This document shows, one piece after another, positions 41,397-52,393 of a stretch of 56,835 nt of DNA (position 1 is the first letter of the stretch; the number at the start of each line of letters is the position of its first letter). Made by a program: the position numbers and the translations under genes. The notes beneath the pieces were generated by a model. It did not search any database and had not been told where the DNA came from. It was given only the letters and a program-made list of their open reading frames with translations. Source of the stretch: Multifurca ochricompacta (Eukaryota > Basidiomycota > Agaricomycetes > Russulales > Russulaceae); NCBI GenBank assembly GCA_022496185.1, contig WTXG01000231.1, positions 1 to 56,835 of the forward strand, in the 5' to 3' direction.

Positions 41397-44300
41397 TGGG
41401 ACGGCCTACATTCGAGCAATAATCTCACATCATGTATATAGATCATCTCTAAAGTCAATGAAAATATCTGTCCCCTTACATGATGTGACAAAGAAGGCCC
41501 ATATACAAGCACTCGTCGATAGTGGTGCAACCGAGAACTTCATTAACTATCGAACAGTCATAAGACATCGCCTCCCCACAATACGATTAACGATTCCAAA
41601 AAAACTCCTGAACGCAGACGGATCACCAAATCAAACACACACCATCATGCAATGCGTGGATCTCAATGTCACAACTGGAGACAAACAACAAAACCATCGC
41701 TTCTACGTCGCATCTATTGGTACAGACGAAATGATCCTCGGGTACCCCTGGTTTGCAGCAAACAACCCAGATATCAATTGGACAACAGGGACCCTTAGTC
41801 AATTGCTCACATTCAATCTACCAGATAGTCAACTTAAGTGTATCAACATAGCACAAGAATTAGCAATCAAAGCTAAAGATACGATGGAACGGACCTGGGA
41901 TCAGATCGTCCCAAAGGAATATCATCGACATCAGAAAGTCTTTAGTGACCAAGAAGCACAACGGTTTCTGGCAGCATGAACCTGGGACCACAAAATCGAA
42001 CTAAAACCAGACGCACCCGCTATGCTAGATTGCAAGATCTATCCACTAGGACCAGGTGAACAGGAAGCACTCAATAAGTTCTTAGACAAGCACCTATGGA
42101 AGGGATACATCACTGAGTCAAAATCGCCCTATGCGTCCCCCTTCTTTTTCATAAAGAAAAAAGATGGAAAACTATGCCCAGTACAAGACTATTGAAAGCT
42201 CAATAGCTGGACCATCCGCAATACGTACCCACTTCCCCTCATACCTGAGCTCATCAATCGCATACGAGGAAGCACTCTATTTACCAAGATGGATGTCCGT
42301 TGGGGCTACAATAACATACGAATCGTGCCAGAAGATCGCTGGAAAGCGGCGTTCAAAACAAATCGCAGCCTCTACGAGCCTAATGTAATGTTTTTCGGAC
42401 TAACCAATTCACCCGCCACATTTCAAACCATGATGAACGCGGAATTCTGCGAAGAGTTAGACGAACATGATGCCTCGGGAAAGGCCTGGTTTACGGTGTA
42501 CATGACGACATCCTAATACACACGGACTCCGACCTTCTAAACCACTGATCTAAAGTACACCGAATCCTAGACAAACTCAATAAACTCGATCTGTATCTTA
42601 AGCCGGAAAAGTGTGCGTTCGAGCAAACACGGATCGAATACCTCGGCTTAATCCTAGAAGACAATCAAGTGCATATGGATCCAGTAAAAGTCGAAGGCAT
42701 TATGTCCTGGAAAACCCCGACCACGGTTAAAGAAGTTAGATCATTCCTGGGATTCTGCCAATTCTATCAATGGTTTATACAAGGATTCAGTAAGATTGCA
42801 GCACCCCTGAATGCTCTCACGAGTGCAAAGAATCCATGGAAATGGACGACAAATGAACAGAACGCCTTCGACACCCTAAAACAGAGAGTAACTTCCCAAC
42901 CGGTCCTCACTCAACCGGATTTCACAAAACCCTTCATTGTAGACACAGATGCCTCAGGATTCGCAGTCGGAGCAACGCTTAGCCAAAAAGACGACGACGG
43001 ACGACTGCACCCCATCGTGTATCTCTCAAAGACACTAGATACTACCCAGAGAAATTGGGATATCTACGATCGAGAATTATTTGCTATCATGGTCGCCTTC
43101 TGAACATGGCGCCAATATCTTCTGGGGACCCAAGACAAGGTACAAGTACACACCGATCATAATAATCTACAATATTTCAAAGAACCGCAGAAGCTGAACC
43201 GATGCCAAGCACGATGGCTTCAGGAACTAGCGGACTTCGACTTCTCCCTTGAACATGTCCCCAGCAAACTCCACACAGTAGCCGACATGCTATCGCGTAG
43301 ACCCGACGCCGAACACAGCGATAATGACAATGAAGCAGTCACTATGTTACCACTGGCGCTATTTGTCAAAGTAGCCCGAACCAATAAACTCCCGTTTCCC
43401 CGAACTCTGCCCGAACAACAGCACATTCTGCATCAGCACCATGATCATGTCCTAGCAGGACACCCCGGCGTTGATAAAACAATCAGAAAAATTCAGCAAG
43501 ACTACGAAGGTCCAGGACTTACGGACTTCGTACGCAAATACATTCGCGGGTGTGCGCTATGTCAAGAAAATAAGCCTAAACTGACAAAGAAAGTTCCGCT
43601 TTTCCCACTAGATGTACCGGCGTCCGTGGGTCCATTCCAATACATTGCCATGGACCTCATCACGGATCTTCCTGTCTCGGGTCGCTACGACGCAGTACTA
43701 ACCATTGTGGATCAAGGATGCTCAAAAGCGGCTAAATTCATTCCATGCTCGAAAGACATCACAGGTGAGGGAATTGCGACACTTTATTATCGACACGTAT
43801 TCCCGCTATTCGGTGTTCCGCGACGTGTCATATCGGATCACGATCTGCGCTTCACTTCTCAATTTTCTCGGGCACTAGCGACTACCCTCCAGATCCAACA
43901 GAACCTATCCACAGCATTTCATCCTCGCACAGACGGGGCAAGCGAGTGAATGAATTTATGGTTAGAACAATATCTCCGTCTCTGGGTCGGTAACAATCAG
44001 CATCAATGGGCCGACTTTCTCCCGCTTGCCGAATATGTCCACAATTCCTGGACACACGATCGGACTAAAATGTCACCACATGCATTAATTCACGGCGTTT
44101 CACTAGACTGGAAAGCAGAATTATCCGACACGGACGTTCCTCGCTTAGATGACCGCTTGAATAGTCTACGACACGCACGTGCACGAGCTGAAGCAGCTTT
44201 TCGTTCACACGCAGCACAACCAACATACCCGGTGCTCCCCATTGATTCGCAAGTTTGGCTCAAAGGCAAGAACCTCAAGACGCACTTCCCTTCGACAAAA

Positions 44301-44684
44301 CTCGCCCCATGCCGATATGGCCCATTCCGCGTTTCGGGCCAAATCTCTCCTGTGGCTTATAGATTATCTCTGCCACCCCACATGAAGATCCACAATGTCT
44401 TCCACATTGATCTCCTGACCCCTTACAAGGAAACAGAAGCACATGGCCCAAATTTCCTGAGACCCCCACCTGACATTGTGAATCATGAGGAGGAATATGA
44501 AGTAGAAGCCATTTTGGATCATAGACTCTTTGGGCGCTCTCAGAACCTACAATTCCTGGTTAGCTGGAAGGGTTATCCCACAAGTGACAACTCCTGGGTA
44601 AATAAAGAAGACTGCCACGCCCCTGACCTTGTGAAACAATACTACAATTCCATTTCCAGGCGCCAGGGTCGACGCCACTCTTAA
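41377..44684 (+). pseudogene. Element E pol (PR-RT-RH-INT-chromodomain), degenerate
   Basis: PR active site ALVDSGATENF. RT KMDVRWGYNNIRIVPEDRWK and FGLTNSPATFQTMM; at the active site one base is missing (reads TACATGACGACATCC, 42498-42512), so YMDD is frameshifted. RNase H FIVDTDASGFAVGATLSQKD with DRELFAIM. Integrase HHCC finger HQHHDHVLAGHPG...CALCQ, core Asp residues in IAMDLITDLP and VISDHDLRF, Glu in GASExMNLWLEQYL. Chromodomain YEVEAILDHRLFG with FLVSWKGYPTSDNSW. TGA at 41977, 42193, 42546, 43101 and 43947 all sit where homologues have Arg. Confidence 0.88.
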
Positions 44685-44883
44685 GGAAGGGGTGCATCTA
44701 CCCCAAACAATTTGTACCCCCATCCTTTTCTTTTCTTTTCTCCCCTATGGCACATATAAAATGCCCTGTTTGTCTCACTCAAGAACGCAAGTTTTATCGC
44801 CTTACCCCAAGAATGTCTACTTCCTGCTTCCACCACCCTCTCACTGGATGAGCACCATCCCCTATAAATGATCCTGAGGTCTC
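44685..44883 (+). other. Element E 3' untranslated region, cut by F
   Basis: Starts GGAAGGGGTGCATCTACC. No LTR of E's type is reached before the LTR of F begins at 44884. The last five bases GTCTC are the expected left copy of F's target duplication. Confidence 0.65.
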
Positions 44884-45472
44884 TGTTACGACCCCTGCCT
44901 AGCAACCCGATTTTCTTCACTATCCCCAGTGACGACCCCACCCGTCCCCCTACCTTACATTTCCTGATCACGTCCCCTTCCTGGGACCCGTCACATGCCT
45001 TGCTTCCCTCCCCGTGATCGACTTTGTCTTTGCTTATGTCGCTTTGTCTATGATTGGCTCCTTATCTGTTATCCCTTATCTCTTATCGTACGACCGGACA
45101 CTTACTTAATTCCCTATCAGAAGCCAGGCTTTACGCCCTCCGCTTTCGCATATTTGGGCCCACATGACTCGGTATTCCTTATCTTTAGACGCCCATTCGA
45201 TTATGTATATAAGTCCGCTGTAGCTACGATGTAGACCTCAGACTCGACTTATTGAATACATCGGTGTTTGTCTTCAGGACTTCCCCTTGACCCCTTTGAC
45301 TCGATCGTCTCAGTGCTTTCGGCACTTTCCGCTCAACATCGTCATTAGGCTGCAGCCCTTCTGACTTTGACTCATCCATTTCAACTCCAAGGGGTCCTAT
45401 TGACCTCTTATCTGAACACACGTACAAAGCTGTCGCACAAGTCGTGCGGAACGTCTCACACCGGACGTAACA
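44884..45472 (+). repeat. Element F 5' LTR
   Basis: 589 bp, TGTTACGACCCCTGCC...GGACGTAACA. TATA-like TATGTATATAAGTCC at about 45201-45215. Homologous to D's LTR and, in reverse, to G's LTR (51782-52362). Confidence 0.9.
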
Positions 45473-45491
45473 TCAAGTCGAGTCTCTCACA

Positions 45492-47006
45492 GTGGCTTCC
45501 AGCCGCAGTCAGACCCTCTTCCGGGAAGAACTTATTGAATGCAGAGACGAGAATAATCTTTCACAGCAGGTACTTGGCTCTGCCACCTGGAAAGACTTTG
45601 AGTCTGAGTTTGGATACTACGTCTATCACGATGGAAGATACCAACTGATAGAATACGACGACGAAAAGAGAGTTTGGTATTGCATCCGATACTCGGACAG
45701 CCGACACTCTTGGGTCACTACAGGACCTGCCCCACCCAAATTTGGACTGGGCCCGTGGAGAGAAAATCCCCCGGCCATCATCACGGACTCCGAACCAGAG
45801 GAGTACGTAGAAGAACCCAGTGAAGAAGAAGCACCGGCATTAGCAGCGACTACGTTTCCGGTTGCACCCGCAGTTGTCACGTTCAGAGCCCCTGCTTTGA
45901 CAACTCCCCAGATATCGATACAATCTACAGACACCATCACCCCATCTCATCCACTCATGTCCACCATTGCTGCCCAACTCCCAGATCCCGCCCCACCAGC
46001 CCCTGTGGCACCACCACCAAACATCCCTCCCCCTTCCGGACGTCTGTCTGGAGTATTACCTGAGACATTTGCTGGGGATCGTTCACAAAGCAAGAAGTTC
46101 ATGTTGGAGTTCACGACATTCAAGAACTTCAACCATGACGTCCCACAGATTGTCAACCCGTTTCAACGGGCCAACCTGTTTCTCTCCCTGATCCGCGGGG
46201 ATGCAGTGGATGATTGGACGATGGAGCAATTAGAGTGGCTCAACGAGCAGGTTGAAAGCGGGCGTCGAACCACAAGCAAAGGTCTTTGGGAGACCATAGC
46301 ACAGAGGTTCAAGGATGCCTTCACAGACGGGCAGGCCAAGCAGAAAGCAGCCCGGGAACTAAAATCCCTCAGGATGGAGAAAGGGGAACTTGACGCATAC
46401 GTCGCCAAGTTCAGAAGTCTAGCCAACAGAGCTGGCTATGACACTGATGAAGAGGCAACGTTGGACCTCTTCTCAATGGGTTTGCCCAACCCTTTGGTCA
46501 AGAACATCATTCAATTTCACCATCCTCACGATTGGGACACTTGGGTAGATGCTGCTCGGAGGCAGCAACAAGACTATCTCGACTTCCAGACAAGGTTTGG
46601 AGTCGACACCAAGAAAGGAAAAACCCGAGACCAGTGGAAGGCAGCGTTTGGAGTAAAGCCTGCCCCACACAGCCAGAAGGATCCAAATGCTATGGATACC
46701 TCTGCAGATAGGGCCCAAGCTCGGGCAGCACTCACAGAAGACGAGCGGCAGACGTTAATGAAGGAAGGACGCTGCTTTCGTTGCAGAGCATTGGGACATA
46801 TGTCCCGAGACTGTCCTAAGAAGGGGGTACGAATCGCCGTTGCCACTGTGACGCCGGAACATCCCGTCCAGAACAACCCCCTGGTTGTGGACAAACGATC
46901 AAAAGAAGAGAAGGCTCAAGATATATGGGCCAATATGATGAAGGAGAGTGAAGAAGTGCACGCCATACTGGTAGAAAAGGCGTTTGCGAAGAAGGATTTT
47001 TGTTAG
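45492..47006 (+). CDS. Element F Gag polyprotein, 504 aa
   Basis: Uninterrupted frame. Its first codon by homology to D is GTG (GTGGCTTCCAGC) where D has ATG (ATGGCTTCATCT), so the natural start has probably been lost by an A-to-G change; the next in-frame ATG is far downstream. An N-terminal acidic region (SEPEEYVEEPSEEEAPA) and Pro-rich linker lead to the capsid (PETFAGDRSQSKKFMLEF, PQIVNPFQRANLFLSLIRGD, KQKAARELKSLRMEKGELDA, FSMGLPNPLVKNIIQFHHP). The knuckle CFRCRALGHMSRDC is near residues 430-443. It ends KKDFC with TAG, overlapping pol in the -1 frame at GGATTTTT (46994-47001). Confidence 0.88.
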   Translation: MASSRSQTLFREELIECRDENNLSQQVLGSATWKDFESEFGYYVYHDGRYQLIEYDDEKRVWYCIRYSDSRHSWVTTGPAPPKFGLGPWRENPPAIITDSEPEEYVEEPSEEEAPALAATTFPVAPAVVTFRAPALTTPQISIQSTDTITPSHPLMSTIAAQLPDPAPPAPVAPPPNIPPPSGRLSGVLPETFAGDRSQSKKFMLEFTTFKNFNHDVPQIVNPFQRANLFLSLIRGDAVDDWTMEQLEWLNEQVESGRRTTSKGLWETIAQRFKDAFTDGQAKQKAARELKSLRMEKGELDAYVAKFRSLANRAGYDTDEEATLDLFSMGLPNPLVKNIIQFHHPHDWDTWVDAARRQQQDYLDFQTRFGVDTKKGKTRDQWKAAFGVKPAPHSQKDPNAMDTSADRAQARAALTEDERQTLMKEGRCFRCRALGHMSRDCPKKGVRIAVATVTPEHPVQNNPLVVDKRSKEEKAQDIWANMMKESEEVHAILVEKAFAKKDFC

Positions 47007-50000
47007 GCTCAAACCCATCGGCCTGGGCACGAGCACTCCATGTTACCTCTGTGTATGCTAGTCAATTCAAGTCGTTAAAAATACCAGTCCATTTTGAAAC
47101 TACACAGAGGACGGCCGATCGAGACATTTTAGTGGACTCTGGAGCCACAGATAATTTCATTCACCCACGATTAATCAAAACAATGGGTCTGGGAAGGCTG
47201 GCACTTCCCCAGGAAAAGAACATTTGGAATATTGATGGAACGGCCAATCGTGCCGGAAAGATCACCCATTACACGGATCTGAAGGTCCAGGTTGGAGAAG
47301 TTACGAAGAACATTCGATTCCTAATCACGGATCTAGGAGACAAAGATCTTATCCTAGGGTACCCATGGCTCGCCGCATTCGAACCCAAGATCAACTGGGC
47401 TGACGCGACAATGGATAAGGACTCATATCCCACTGTCATCACGTCAATGGGCTATGACTATGCAGTCAGACATCCAACAATAAAGGCCACGAGTACAGGA
47501 GAGGAAGACCCAGGCCGCTGTTATGTTACCAAAGCATCTGAGCTAGCCCAAAAGGCAGTACAGGGGCAGACAGAGAAAACGTACAGCGATGTAGTGCCGA
47601 GCACTTATCATCGGCATTGGAAGGTGTTTTCTGAAGAAGAATCCCAGCATTTTCCACCTTCCAGACCATGGGACCACACCATCGACCTACTCCCTGATAC
47701 GCCAACAGCAATAGATTGCAAAATCTATCTGCTGTCCCAGCCCGAGCAGGTGGCATTAACGGAGTTCCTTGAAGAACACTTGGCAAAAGGATATATTCGC
47801 CCATCCAAGTCACAGTACGCCTCACCCTTCTTCTTCATCAAAAGAAGGACGGCAAGCTGCGACCAGTTCAGGATTATCGGCAGATCAACACGTACACTGT
47901 GAAAAACGCCTACCCCCTACCACTCATCTCTGAGCTCATTGACACCATGAGGGATAAGTCCCTCTTCTCAAAGATGGACGTGCGATGGGGTTACAACAAT
48001 GTCAGAATCAAGGAAGGTGACCAGTGCAAGGCGGCATTCAAAACAAATCAAGGGTTGTTCGAACCCAATGTTATGTTCTTTGGTCTCACGAACTCGCCGG
48101 CAACGTTCCAGTCTATGATGAACCACATCTTCCGCGATCTCATTCTCACGGGAGAAGTAGTAGTCTACATGGACGACATCCTGGTAGCTACCTCAGATGA
48201 CTTGGATCACCACCGAAGTCGCGTACATCAGGTGTTGGATATACTGCATGAACACAATCTCTATCTCAAACCCGCCAAATGCTCCTTCGAACAACGGAGC
48301 GTTGAGTATCTAGGAGTCATCTTGGAAGGAGGGCAAGTGCGCATGGATCCCGTTAAAGTACAGGGAATCCGGGAGTGGCCTGTGCCGACCTGTGTCAAGG
48401 ATGTCCGATCGTTCATCGGATTCTGCAACTTTTACCGACGATTCGTCAAGGGGTTTTCAGGCATAGCACGACCGCTGAACGACCTGCTGAAAAAGGACAC
48501 ACCATGGCATTGGGATGCCGCACAGCACAGGCATTTGAACAGATTAGGGACCTCGTCGGCTCAGAACCAGTACTTATCCAGCCAGATTTAGGCCGCCCTT
48601 TTGACTTGGAAGTGGACGCCTCACACTTCGCGAACAGAGCAGTGTTGTACCAGAGAGATGCCGCACAAGTACTCACCCAGTGGCATACTACTCCGAAACC
48701 TTTCCCCCGCCGAGAGAAACTACGACATCTGGGACAGGGAGCTTTTAGCCATAGTCAAAGCGTTACGACACTGGCGACCATACCTGGCCGGAACCCCTCA
48801 CAAGACCGTCATCCACACTGATCATTCCAACCTCTTATACTGGAAAGAACCTCATAAAATCAGTCGACGTGTGGCACGAGAGGTCTTGGAACTGGAGGAA
48901 TACAACTTCACGCTGAAACACATTGCGGGAAGTCAGAACGCTAGGCAGATGCATTATCACGCAGACCAGATATGCACACAGGGGAGGATGATAATAACGA
49001 CATCACTGTCCTCCAGAGGAGGTATTTGCCAAGACAGCCGTCGTTAGTCTCCATGACATGACCTTTGGGCACAAGTTTCCCAAAATATGAACCAAGACCT
49101 GTGCCTTTCATGGGCCGACGCTCACAATTTGAAGAAAATCAGTGGTCTTTGGTGGAAAGATGGGGATCGACTCGTTGTCACCGGTGGTGACAACATTAAG
49201 AGGGGGTGATCCATTTTCATCACGACCTCCCTCCGCTGGCCATCCGGGCATTGCCAACACCTACGCCCTGCCAGGAGATTATTGGTGGCCCAATATGAAA
49301 AAGGACATCAAGAGCTACGTACAAGGATGCGCATCATGTCAAGCAAACAAGGTGAACACGCACCCAAAAGTCCCACCAATGCTCCCCATTACCCCACTAC
49401 ATCGACTCCCTTCCAGACCATCACCATGGACTTCATCGTCAAGCTGCCCAAATCACGAGGCTTTGACTCCATCCTTACAATCACAGACCACGATTGCTCC
49501 AAAGCAGCCCTTTCATCCCTGTAATGAAACCATCACAGCTGAAGGAGTGGCGAAACTATACCTGAACCATGTATACCGGCACTACGGACTCCCCAAGAAG
49601 ATCATCTCTGACCGAGATACCCGTTTTACATCGGCATTCGCGAGAGCCTTATGCAAAACGCTAGACATCACACAGAACATCTCAACAGCGTATCATCCAC
49701 AGACAGACGGACAGTCCGAGCAGACGAACCAGTGGTTGGAACAGTATCTCCGGTTTTGGTGTAACGGAGGCAGGATGACTGGGCAGAATGGTGTCGACCG
49801 CGGAATTCGCCCATAACTCATGGCCCAATGGAACGACCAAGTCCACCCCTTTCTCTCTTATCATGGGCTGGACCCCACGCACCACATGGACAGATAAGCC
49901 TATCAACGTCCCGTCAGTAACCGAACGGTAGGCCAATGGGAAGAGCTGCGACGATCGGCCAATGAAAATCTGGTAAAGGTGCAACAGCTTCTGGCAGCAC

Positions 50001-50470
50001 AGCCAAGCACATTCACACCTTATTGGACCAATGACTGGGTATGGCTGAGGGCAGGAACATCCATACGTCACACCCCTCGGCCAAACTAGCACCCCGACGT
50101 CACGGACCCTTCCAGATCACGAGGAAGCTGTCAGATGTTCTTACGAATTGCAACTGCCACGAAATGGAAGATTCATCCAGTCTTCCACGCAAGCTTCTGA
50201 CCCTTACAAGGAAACCTCCATTCATGGAGAGAACTTCCCAAGACCCCCGCCTGACCTTATCGATGGCGAAGAAGAATGGGAAGTGGAGCGGATTTAGATC
50301 CAAGCGACAAGGCCGGGGGCGCAAGTTGTATTACCTGATCAAGTGGAAAGGTTTCCCAGACTCTGACAACTCGTGGGAACTGGCCGGGGATATCTCTGCC
50401 CCGGACCTGATCGCGGAGTTCCATTTACGACACCCCAAGCGCCCAAAACAGTTAAAAGAAAGGCAGACTC
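46997..50470 (+). pseudogene. Element F pol (PR-RT-RH-INT-chromodomain), multiple frameshifts
   Basis: The -1 frame opens GFLLGSNPSAWARALHV. PR: ILVDSGATDNFIHPRLIK, closing LILGYPWLAAFEPKINW. RT breaks at about 47841 (AAAAG where D has AAAAAG), then continues from 47899 with KMDVRWGYNNVRIKEGDQ and an intact VVYMDDILVAT. Further breaks fall near 48523, 48960, 49060, 49202, 49510, 49775, 49930, 50140 and 50296. RNase H, the integrase finger (HHDLPPLAGHPG-like) and core, and the chromodomain (KLYYLIKWKGFPDSDNSWE) are all recognisable by alignment with G. Most breaks are 1-bp losses, several in homopolymers. Confidence 0.88.
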
Positions 50471-50525
50471 CACAAACTTTCCCCAGAACAACGCCTCATC
50501 AGCAACGTCCTAACTACACACCAAT

Positions 50526-51725
50526 ATGTCTTCTTCCTCCATCGCTGCCTCTGCCGCCATCGACGCCTTCACCGCCACTACTGTGGTTGTAGAGGCCTTC
50601 CCTTCCGCTCACCCCTCCACTCTCCCTCCCTCCCATTGACTATGAAGCTGCGGAGGAACGCGTCAAGAACCAGTCACCCAACCCCAACACGACTTTGAAC
50701 ACTGTGAAGAGCCACACCCCAACGACCTGGTAGGCATGGAGATGGACGACGACGTCCCCGAGTTCCCATTCTTCGCCAATAACCCAAACTCGTCGATGTA
50801 CTTCCCGCTTGAGATCACCATGGCGGATGGCACCAAGGCAATAGCTAAGTACATCTTCTATACCAATGGAGGGATGGACGTTGCAGGATGCATGAAGAAG
50901 AATGGTCCCGTTTATGGGGCCCCGGTCTACTTGGAAGAACGATACACAGGACGGCTGCACCACACAATGAGCGACGAACAGTTGGCGCATTTGGCCGCGG
51001 AAGACTCCCGCGCCTTTGCGATAGACGAAGTACTGAACGATATGCGTCTCCCGCGCCTTAAAGCCGAGGTAATGAGGCTGCGGAAGAACCTGACGCTGCG
51101 CACGACACTTAATCGACAGTACAAGGAACATGCGAAGATGATGACGAGGTTGACCAGTGGGATGTTCCAGGTCGAGCAGGAGCTGGTAGAGATTCGAAAG
51201 AGGTTGGAGACGGGAGATGCGTACCAGACCATCGCTGAGGGGTACGCTGACACATACGCGCGACCTCTCCCTCCACGATCGTTGGGGGCTGCGCCAAGTT
51301 GCTACCCAATCGGTTCGAGATGCCACGGATGCATGAGAATCCCCGCGGCGAAACATGTTGGCGGTGTGACAGTAAGTACCACATCAGTTGGAACTGTCCC
51401 CTCAACCGCAAATGGTGTCGCCACTGCCGCAGCAACCTGCACTGGAGTCGGTTCTGTATTTTCCGCCATGTAGGTGTTCCCCCGACAATCATCAATCCAT
51501 CTGGCTGGTGCGGCAAGTGCCTGCGTCACAACGCGGGGCATCGCGAGTTGGACTGCCCTGTCCACGACCTCTGTCACTCGTGTGGACAGCGCGGCCCCTA
51601 TGGTTTCCTTCGCGCACATCGGTGTCCCCAGGATGAGACGAGGAAAATTACACCACGGACGATGTAATGTAGCTGATGATTACTTGGACCTGGTGCAGGA
51701 TGATGATGGTACGAGTCGTTTCTAG
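50526..51725 (+). pseudogene. Element F ORF3 (coiled-coil zinc-knuckle protein), frameshifted
   Basis: Starts ATGTCTTCTTCCTCC (MSSSSIAASAAIDAF), homologous to G ORF3 from its residue 18. After a break near 50600, a long open frame (about 50736-51297) encodes VPEFPFFANNPNSSMYFPLE, IFYTNGGMDVAGC, VYLEERYTGRLHHT and the coiled-coil part (AIDEVLNDMRLPRLKAEVMR). A 1-bp break near 51297 moves to the frame carrying CWRCDSKYHISWNC and CRHCRSNLHWSRFC, CGKCLRHNAGHRELDC, and the final CHSCGQRGPYGF. The last residues (VADDYLDLVQDDDGTSRF) lie in a third frame. Amino-acid identity to G is high through all segments, so the breaks are recent. Confidence 0.85.
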
Positions 51726-51740
51726 CTGGGTCAGCTAGAG

Positions 51741-51781
51741 CCAGAAGAGGGGGTGATGTTATGACCCCTGCCTAGCAACCC
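51741..51781 (+). other. Element F polypurine tract and 25-bp remnant of its 3' LTR
   Basis: CCAGAAGAGGGGGTGA primes plus-strand synthesis; TGTTATGACCCCTGCCTAGC is the LTR start. The last five bases, AACCC (51777-51781), are the expected left target duplication of G. Confidence 0.85.
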
Positions 51782-52362
51782 TGTTACGTCCGGTGCAGGA
51801 CGTTCCACACGACTTGTGTGACAGCTCGATGTACGAAGTCGGTTAAGAAACCAATAAGGCTTCTTGGAGTTCAGGTGGGATGAGTCAAAGTCAAAAGGGG
51901 CTGCTCCTTAAGACAATGTTGAGCGGAAAGTGCCAAAAGCACTGAGACGAAGAAACTGAATGATCAAAGGAGATGTCCAGAAGACAGGCACCGATGTATT
52001 CAATAAGTCAAGTCTGAGCTTTACAGTGTAAGCTACAGTGGGCTTATATACATAAGGAAACGGGCGTCTGCTGATAAGGAATCACGGAGTCAAGTGGGCC
52101 CGAATATCTGGAAGCGGAGGGCGTAAAGCCTGGCTTCTACTGATAGGGAACTAAGTAAGTGTCCGGTCGTACGATAAGGTGATAAACGATAAGCAGCGAT
52201 AAGGGTTTATAAACATAGGCAAACAAGTGGATCACGGGGATGGACGGAGGGCATGTGACGGGTCCCACGATGGAGACGTGATCATATAGTGAAGAGTAGG
52301 TGGCTGGGAGGGTTCGTCACCAGGCAAGAAGAAGAAAACGGGAAGGGACGGGGTGCGTAACA
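51782..52362 (-). repeat. Element G 3' LTR
   Basis: 581 bp, on plus sense TGTTACGTCCGG...GTGCGTAACA. Reverse-complement homologue of 44884-45472. Bordered by F's LTR fragment on the left and G's polypurine tract on the right. Confidence 0.92.
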
Positions 52363-52393
52363 TCACCCCCTCTTCTGGTTCTAGCAGTCCCGG

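Larger units (their letters stand above)
38710..44883 (+). mobile_element. Element E: decayed gypsy chromovirus, left part
   Basis: 5' LTR 38710-39298 (TGTGACGG...GCTGTGACA); left flank GCCAA (38705-38709) should reappear past the window. The internal gag-pol is of the same family as element B. A solo LTR of its own family sits in gag (40449-41083). The 3' untranslated region begins after the chromodomain stop (44684) and is cut at 44884 by element F, so E's 3' LTR is not in the window. There is no ORF3. Confidence 0.9.
44884..51781 (+). mobile_element. Element F: near full-length gypsy chromovirus with ORF3
   Basis: 5' LTR 44884-45472, gag 45492-47006, pol to about 50460, ORF3 50526-51725, polypurine tract CCAGAAGAGGGGGTGA (51741-51756) and the first 25 bp of the 3' LTR (51757-51781, TGTTATGACCCCTGCC), where element G interrupts. 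The remaining 3' LTR should follow G beyond the window with flank GTCTC. Pol and ORF3 are broken mainly by single-base deletions rather than TGA changes. Confidence 0.92.

Noticed and set aside
44685..44883. 3' LTR of element E
   Set aside because: The sequence after E's stop has no similarity to E's 5' LTR and the next TG-type border belongs to F, so it is E's untranslated tail.
50640..51356. 238-codon minus-strand frame opposite F ORF3
   Set aside because: Antisense of a conserved coding region; the equivalent antisense frame in G is not maintained.
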